Shown here: positions 59,491 to 64,000 of the stretch, one piece after another
Layout of the letters: each line of letters begins with the position of its first letter
Numbering within the stretch: position 1 is the stretch's first letter
Assembly (NCBI GenBank): GCA_905221145.1
Contig: CAJNCA010000006.1
Location: 35,602 to 99,601, forward strand
DNA from: a bacterium
GTDB lineage: Bacteria > Bacillota > Bacilli > Lactobacillales > Streptococcaceae
Length of the DNA stretch: 64,000 nt
Reading direction: 5' to 3'
The notes under the pieces: generated by a model
The model's input: the letters and a program-made list of their open reading frames with translations, nothing else
Told to the model about the DNA's origin: nothing
The model's database searches: none
Made by a program: the position numbers and the translations under genes

Positions 59491-60417
59491 TCAATGATTC
59501 CTTTCTGCTTGTATCCATTTTTTATCTACCAAATAATAGCTAAATAAAACCCATCCAAAAATGTAGACAATATAACCTAAACCGGGACGACCATGTTGAA
59601 AAATGTATATTGGATTATAGACAACAAAGGTTACTAACAAGCTAATGATATAGGTATCCAATCTTTTTTCTTCTCCCCTTGCAATAGAGGATACAACTAA
59701 AATGGCTAAAACAAGAATAATGAGAGCCAAAATAGCATGGTAGGTAAAGGGGGATACTGTTTTATTAATTGTACCAGGTAAGCTATAAAAATACAAGAAT
59801 TGCGATAAGGATATGCTGATGGAAGCAACTGTTAAGAGTTTGTTTTTAGCATAGGATTTCTTAATATCCTCTACTGATAAAAATGAAAGATGAAATTCAA
59901 AGGTTAGTTTTTCCTTTTTTATATACTTGAAGTAACAATAGACTAAAAGAAGAATTAAGCTAAAAAATGTTGAATACAAAACTAGATAATATCCATTCAA
60001 CATGTCGGCTGAGTTGGCCCTTTCCATGGTCGGAGACCAACCTGACAAAAATCCAGATGTAAACTGAACAATCCCAGCAAAAACATTATAACTTGTAGCA
60101 GCCATTCGACTTTGGACAACTCCTTTTACAACGTCTAGAAGCAACTTAAACAACCATAGACTATTTAAAATCCTAATGAAAATCAAGGTTTTCTCTTTTC
60201 TTTTCAATACAAAAACAAGTTCTAATAAGGAGACTGCTAAAAAGAGATTTGCGTTTAAAATTCCCCTAATCCAACCATAAATATTTAAAGAATTATTTAC
60301 TTCATCAACCATTACTCCCATAAAGCTAAACAAAATAATCAATCCCAAACTAATAGCATAAGCTAAATAAATAAAATCTAATCGAGATTTTATTGTAACC
60401 AATGGAGACTTTTTCAT
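59491..60417 (-). CDS. Polytopic membrane protein, unknown function
   Basis: This 308-residue protein has about eight hydrophobic segments spread across its length and no recognised motif. I chose ATG 60417 (MKKSPLVTIK); a frame start seven codons earlier has no ribosome site. The gene lies 15 bases before the lipoprotein gene and is probably co-transcribed with it. A possible role is to partner the lipoprotein; there is no direct evidence. Confidence 0.65.
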   Translation of the reverse strand: MKKSPLVTIKSRLDFIYLAYAISLGLIILFSFMGVMVDEVNNSLNIYGWIRGILNANLFLAVSLLELVFVLKRKEKTLIFIRILNSLWLFKLLLDVVKGVVQSRMAATSYNVFAGIVQFTSGFLSGWSPTMERANSADMLNGYYLVLYSTFFSLILLLVYCYFKYIKKEKLTFEFHLSFLSVEDIKKSYAKNKLLTVASISISLSQFLYFYSLPGTINKTVSPFTYHAILALIILVLAILVVSSIARGEEKRLDTYIISLLVTFVVYNPIYIFQHGRPGLGYIVYIFGWVLFSYYLVDKKWIQAERNH

Positions 60418-60460
60418 TTTCTCTATCTCACTTCTCATTTTATTTTCAATAATAAATACA

Positions 60461-60502
60461 GAGAAACCCTTTTAAGAAAATTTCCTAAAAGGATTCCTTT
60501 TA
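60461..60502 (-). terminator. Inverted repeat after the first choline-binding gene
   Basis: On the minus strand AATCCTTTTAGGAAA and TTTTCTTAAAAGGGTT form an imperfect stem downstream of the choline-binding protein stop. It has only a weak T-run, so it may be a poor terminator allowing readthrough to the membrane protein gene. Confidence 0.45.
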
Positions 60503-60536
60503 TCATACAGATTACACTATTTTTGCCTCTAGCATA

Positions 60537-61517
60537 CTAGCGAATCCATTTACCCGAGCCATCTACACGGTAACCATCAGGCGTCCATTCGTTAACAGCC
60601 ATCTTGCCGTTAGCTTTAAGATAGTAATCTCCTACCCATGTATTGCGGGCATAACTACCTTCACTCGTTAAGTAGTAATAAGACTGATAGTATGTATCAT
60701 AGATCCACTCGTTCTGGGCCATTTTACCATCAGCTTTGAGGTAGTAATTGCCGATCCAACCATTTTTTACATATCCTGATTGAGCTAATATATAGTACCA
60801 AGCCCCATAATTCTTATCGTAAATCCACTCTTGCTGTGCCATTAAACCACCAGGTTTAAAGTAGAAGTTCCCACGCCATCTGTTTTCAACCAAGTTACCA
60901 TCCGCATCTACATAATATACTCCTCTTCTATCAGAACTGAGAATATATTCGTTTCTTGCCTTAATGCCATTCTTGTAGTATGAATTACCGAACCATCCAT
61001 TTTTAGTATGATTGATATGACTTCCTGTTCCAACCATTTTATGATCTTGGATGGTCACAATATCAGTGTGGCCATAATAACGATAGTAATCATACGGAGG
61101 TTGTTTCCAAGCTCTCAAAACAATTCGGTATTCTCCATCCGCAAAGGCATTCAAATTCGCCTGATTCATATCGTATTCCCTTGTCACGCTTGGTTGACTA
61201 GGTGTAAAGACGGCATCAGCTAATCCAGGGAACTTTTCAGTCACTTGAGTTTTCACATTGAACAAGAAAAATGGAATAGAAACCTCATTCATTCCTTCTG
61301 GAAAGGTATCAATACTAGCTGTAATCTTTAATTTTCCAGAACTTGAATCTTGACTCAAACTCATCTGTACTTTTAAATACTTAGCTTTAGCAGGATCATA
61401 GTCAGATTTAGCAATATTAGGAGTGTCAGCCATTACTCCTTGAACGTTAACAAGAGCTGCAGTGCCTAGGGCGAAAACAGACAAGGCCGAGACTAACATT
61501 GTTTTCATTTTCAACAT
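60537..61517 (-). CDS. Choline-binding surface protein, paralogue 1
   Basis: The 326-residue protein has a signal peptide (cleavage near residue 30, VMADTP), an N-terminal extracellular domain of about 130 residues, and about seven and a half choline-binding repeats (about 165-326) with aromatic motifs such as GNYYLKADGKMAQNEW and a terminal GKWIR. The repeats should anchor it to phosphocholine on teichoic acid. The N-terminal domain is shared with the next gene (RYYGHTDIVTIQDHK). GAGGGGA precedes the ATG. It starts 19 bases after the upstream paralogue. Confidence 0.85.
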   Translation of the reverse strand: MLKMKTMLVSALSVFALGTAALVNVQGVMADTPNIAKSDYDPAKAKYLKVQMSLSQDSSSGKLKITASIDTFPEGMNEVSIPFFLFNVKTQVTEKFPGLADAVFTPSQPSVTREYDMNQANLNAFADGEYRIVLRAWKQPPYDYYRYYGHTDIVTIQDHKMVGTGSHINHTKNGWFGNSYYKNGIKARNEYILSSDRRGVYYVDADGNLVENRWRGNFYFKPGGLMAQQEWIYDKNYGAWYYILAQSGYVKNGWIGNYYLKADGKMAQNEWIYDTYYQSYYYLTSEGSYARNTWVGDYYLKANGKMAVNEWTPDGYRVDGSGKWIR

Positions 61518-61536
61518 AACTTCCCCTCATCTCCTA

Positions 61537-62595
61537 CTAACGAATCCATTTACCAAACATATTTACTCGGTAGCCATCTGGTGTCCGTTCACTAACGGCC
61601 ATCTTACCATTGGATTTAAGGTAATAGTCACCAATCCAAGTATTGCGGGCATAGCTGCCTTCACCTGTCAGGTAATAGTAGGCTCTATAATTTCTGTCAT
61701 AAATCCATTCGCTCTTAGCCATTTTACCATTAGCCTTGAGGTAATAGTTACCAACCCAAGAACTACTAGCATAGCTTCCTTCACCTGTTAAATAGTAATA
61801 AGCTCCGTAGTTGTTATCATAAACCCACTCATTTTGTGCCATGTAACCGCCAGATTTGAGGTAGTAATTGCCCACCCAAGCATTTTGGACATAGTTCCCC
61901 GCAGCATCGATATAGAAGTAAGATTTATATTGATAATCATAAACCCACTTGCTATAGACCTTGTTACCATTTTGGTAGTAAGAGTTGCCTGACCAGCCAT
62001 TCTTACCAGAAGCTGAGCTGCTAGATGTAGCAGGTGTTTGAGCTTGAGAACTTTGTGGCTGGGCTGCAGCTTGTCCTCGTCCACCGATACTAACGATTTT
62101 ATGATCTTTAATCGTTACAATTTCAGACTGTCCGTAGTAACGGTGTTCATAGCGAGGAGCACCTTCTGTATCCTCTAATGTATCAGAATACACAATCCAA
62201 TAATCTCCATCTGCTAAAGATATCAAATTATCATTATTCCAATAAAACTCTCTTGAAACTGACAATTCATAAGAAGTGAACGACATATTTGGTAGAATAT
62301 ATTGATGAAGTTCACCAGTGTTAACATTTTTAAAAAAACCAAAAACACTACTAATAGAATTACTGTATACTCCTCTAGGTAAACTATCAATCGTAGCCGT
62401 GATATCTAATTTCTCTAATGTAGGATGCTGTTTTAGTGTAATTTTCACATCATGGTTTTTAATCCCTACGATATCACTCGAATCTGCATGAACAATTTGT
62501 GGTGAGAAGGGCAAGCTTCCTTCTGTATCAAGAACTGTCGCAGCTCCTAGCGCTGCTACTGCTAAACTAGCAAACAAAACTGGTTTGAATTTCAT
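61537..62595 (-). CDS. Choline-binding surface protein, paralogue 2
   Basis: The 352-residue protein has a signal peptide (cleavage near residue 37, IVHADS), an N-terminal domain of about 130 residues related to that of paralogue 1 (RYYGQSEIVTIKDHK), a Ser/Gln/Ala-rich linker, and about seven and a half choline-binding repeats. The repeat conserved Trp of the last unit is arginine (SERTPD against NEWTPD in the partner). I chose ATG 62595 (MKFKPVLFAS) with AAGGAG eight bases upstream; a TTG two codons earlier is rejected. It is the first gene of a four-gene cluster. Confidence 0.85.
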   Translation of the reverse strand: MKFKPVLFASLAVAALGAATVLDTEGSLPFSPQIVHADSSDIVGIKNHDVKITLKQHPTLEKLDITATIDSLPRGVYSNSISSVFGFFKNVNTGELHQYILPNMSFTSYELSVSREFYWNNDNLISLADGDYWIVYSDTLEDTEGAPRYEHRYYGQSEIVTIKDHKIVSIGGRGQAAAQPQSSQAQTPATSSSSASGKNGWSGNSYYQNGNKVYSKWVYDYQYKSYFYIDAAGNYVQNAWVGNYYLKSGGYMAQNEWVYDNNYGAYYYLTGEGSYASSSWVGNYYLKANGKMAKSEWIYDRNYRAYYYLTGEGSYARNTWIGDYYLKSNGKMAVSERTPDGYRVNMFGKWIR

Positions 62596-62626
62596 AGACA
62601 AACTCCTTTAAATCTTATTCCCCTAG

Positions 62627-62635
62627 AGTATAGCA
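62627..62635 (-). promoter_or_regulatory. Extended -10 promoter of the choline-binding cluster
   Basis: TGCTATACT (-10 hexamer 62632-62627) lies 31 bases before the start of paralogue 2. A TTCACG at 16-base spacing is the best -35. Confidence 0.65.
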
Positions 62636-62788
62636 GATTTTTCCCACTCGTGAAGAAAAACGACGAAAAAAATAGATTTTCACCGAAATCCCTTACAAAT
62701 CTTCTCAATATCGTATTTTTTTGTAGTTTTTTCTCTTATCTTTGTGAAATAGTGTATAATAAAGTAAAATCACAAGGAGATTAGTAAA

Positions 62789-63688
62789 ATGAAAGTAAAC
62801 TTTGGTGCAATTATCAAACAAATCCGGGAGGAGAGAGGCTTTACTTTAAAAGAAGCAGCTGGTACTGCCATTAGTCCCAACAACCTCAGTAAATTTGAAA
62901 AAGGCATCACGACCATCAAAGTGAATACCTTCTTTGAGATTTTAAACAACCTCAAAATCTTTGATCCCTATGATGCTACAATGTTGATTATACGTTATCA
63001 AATTCAGAATACTTCGTATTCCGAATTTGAAAAAACTAGGTCCACAACACCAACAAAGACTGTAGAATCTCTTAAAACACTTGATTTCGACACCTATTTC
63101 ACTGATTTTTTCTATATCCAATCTTTATTAATGAATAAGGAGAAAGAGAATTTGTCGAAAGAAGATTGGACTATCCTCAATCGGGCTAAGACTGCCTTAT
63201 TTCATCTAAACTACTGGCTTCCACAGGAGTATAGTATATTTTATCTTTTAATTAATTATTTTGACTTTCCTACAGAAACACTTCAACAAATTGTAAAAAC
63301 AACTCTTACTTTACTAAAAGAACCATTTCTTGATACTAGGCAACAACGAGAGCTTCTAAATACACTCTCATTAATCATTCGAACCTATTCACGTAATGGA
63401 CATTACCAACTTGCTCAAGATTTAGTGGACAAAATTGAATTATACATAATGAAGAAATTTTATGGGGTAAAAGAAGTATTGGTAGATTTATTTATAACTA
63501 TTAAAATGCAAGAATGTTATAATCTGCTTAGACAAGATAAGAAGGAGGGAATAGAACTGGCGTCTCAGATTTTATCCTATCTAGACAGTCGGAATTGTCT
63601 TTTCCTGGATCAAGCTTATTTTAATATTAGAGACACCTTCTATCAACAAGTCAAAATGCTCAATAAAACTGGAATTGATTGGCCATAG
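62789..63688 (+). CDS. Rgg/MutR-family transcriptional regulator
   Basis: This 299-residue protein has an N-terminal XRE-type helix-turn-helix (GAIIKQIREERGFTLKEAAG followed by ISPNNLSKFEKG) and a C-terminal helical repeat domain, the architecture of Rgg/MutR regulators, many of which sense short hydrophobic peptides. It diverges from the choline-binding cluster, its most likely target. No short hydrophobic peptide gene is visible nearby. The best -10, TATAAT at 62755-62760, is 28 bases before the ATG, with AAGGAG between. Confidence 0.88.
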   Translation: MKVNFGAIIKQIREERGFTLKEAAGTAISPNNLSKFEKGITTIKVNTFFEILNNLKIFDPYDATMLIIRYQIQNTSYSEFEKTRSTTPTKTVESLKTLDFDTYFTDFFYIQSLLMNKEKENLSKEDWTILNRAKTALFHLNYWLPQEYSIFYLLINYFDFPTETLQQIVKTTLTLLKEPFLDTRQQRELLNTLSLIIRTYSRNGHYQLAQDLVDKIELYIMKKFYGVKEVLVDLFITIKMQECYNLLRQDKKEGIELASQILSYLDSRNCLFLDQAYFNIRDTFYQQVKMLNKTGIDWP

Positions 63689-63736
63689 ACTAGGGGAGAG
63701 GTGCAGGCCAACTCGATAAACAGGGAATGGAATTAG

Positions 63737-63792
63737 AAAACAGCCGAGATAGCCACAGTTAGGAAACAACTGTAGCCATCTCGGCTGTTTTT
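63737..63792 (+). terminator. Long hairpin terminator after the rgg-type gene
   Basis: Arms AAAACAGCCGAGAT and ATCTCGGCTGTTTTT, extended by CACAGTT/AACTGT, form a stem of about 20 pairs around AGGAAAC with a terminal T-run. Confidence 0.88.
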
Positions 63793-63834
63793 ATTGATGA
63801 AGCTTCATCCAAAATTTCACTTCCTACGACTTTT

Positions 63835-63862
63835 GGCTCTTTGTCAACTGTAGTGGGTTGAA
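63835..63862 (-). mobile_element. Terminal inverted repeat of an ISL3-family insertion sequence
   Basis: GGCTCTTTGTCAACTGTAGT begins the IS end and is followed seven bases after 63862 by the transposase stop, the expected spacing. The rest of the element lies beyond the window, so its other end and target duplication cannot be seen. Confidence 0.75.
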
Positions 63863-63868
63863 GAAAAG

Positions 63869-64000
63869 CTAAGATCTAGAAAGGACAAATTTTGTCCTTT
63901 CTTTTTTGATATTTAGAGCGATGAAAATCCGTTTTTTGAAGTTTTCAAAGTTCCGAAAACCAAAGGCATTTCGCTTGATAAGTTTGATGAGATTATTGGT
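63869..64000 (-). CDS. ISL3-family transposase, C-terminal fragment
   Basis: The last 43 codons read through TNNLIKLIKRNAFGFRNF and RIFIALNIKKE, the conserved C-terminal signature of ISL3-family (IS1167-like) transposases, and end at TAG (63871-63869). The frame is open to the window edge, so the gene may be intact outside the window. Confidence 0.85.
   Translation of the reverse strand, partial: TNNLIKLIKRNAFGFRNFENFKKRIFIALNIKKERTKFVLSRS

Noticed and set aside
60537..62595. Repeated DNA that at first looks like a repeat array or CRISPR
   Set aside because: The repetition is in coding sequence for choline-binding repeats, in frame and with degenerate copies; there are no regular spacers.
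63796..63809. Fourteen-base palindrome GATGAAGCTTCATC after the rgg terminator
   Set aside because: It overlaps no gene, promoter or IS repeat and could be chance in this gap. I see no second copy of the full palindrome.

Overview
The window is a low-GC Firmicute chromosome segment from a mitis-group Streptococcus, most likely S. pneumoniae or a close relative such as S. mitis or S. pseudopneumoniae. The evidence is the BOX repeats (two near full length, one remnant), choline-binding surface proteins, a lic3-type teichoic-acid cluster with a LicD enzyme, and the gene order rplJ / hom-thrB / mecA / aro cluster / alaS / potABCD-murB / pst / spxA. I found no tRNA, rRNA, CRISPR array or prophage. 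Most genes lie on the minus strand.

Layout, left to right. 1-300: start of rplJ with its L10 leader and promoter. 311-8573: an amidohydrolase, a heterodimeric ABC exporter pair, a MsrA-MsrB fusion, a BOX element, and hom-thrB. 8720-9460: mecA. 9660-15098: a five-gene operon (licD3, two glycosyltransferases, a Wzy-like polymerase and a Wzz-like partner) assigned to teichoic-acid precursor synthesis and polymerisation. 15224-25625: a near-continuous aromatic amino acid block (rRNA methyltransferase-like gene, aroD, aroE, aroB, aroC, tyrA, a YlbF-family gene, then aroA, aroK, pheA and an LCP-family gene). It runs from a promoter that should give a leaderless mRNA and is split by a terminator-like hairpin before aroA. 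25742-27892: an LtaS-like membrane phosphotransferase on the plus strand. 28103-30796: a small membrane ORF and an ABC transporter. 30974-32428: a cytoplasmic alpha-amylase behind a MalR-like operator. 32517-35871: a T-box(Ala) leader, a LURP-one family gene and alaS. 36317-41163: murB-potA-potB-potC-potD with an unusual 160-base leader before potA. 41423-45703: AraC and LacI regulators, an MFS transporter, a HAD phosphatase and a short ORF. 45763-48822: alsD with a YhfC-type membrane protease, a BOX element and a MocR-type regulator. 48842-54733: an amino-acid binding lipoprotein and the pstSCAB1B2-phoU phosphate operon. 54955-57702: spxA, UPF0223, an inositol monophosphatase-family gene and an RNA m5C methyltransferase.

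The most accessory-looking part is 57937-64000: an SH3b lipoprotein with duplicated C-terminal modules, a polytopic membrane protein, two tandem paralogous choline-binding proteins, a divergent Rgg-type regulator, and the 3' end of an ISL3-family insertion sequence cut by the window edge. I cannot match the choline-binding pair and its neighbours to a described system. It is the best candidate here for something new.

Several genes share a cell-envelope theme. LicD3/TarPQ and the choline-binding proteins form a logical pair, since phosphocholine on teichoic acid is the anchor for the choline-binding proteins. MurB, the LCP protein and the LtaS-like enzyme also act on the wall. MecA and SpxA are known in the pneumococcus as restraints on competence.
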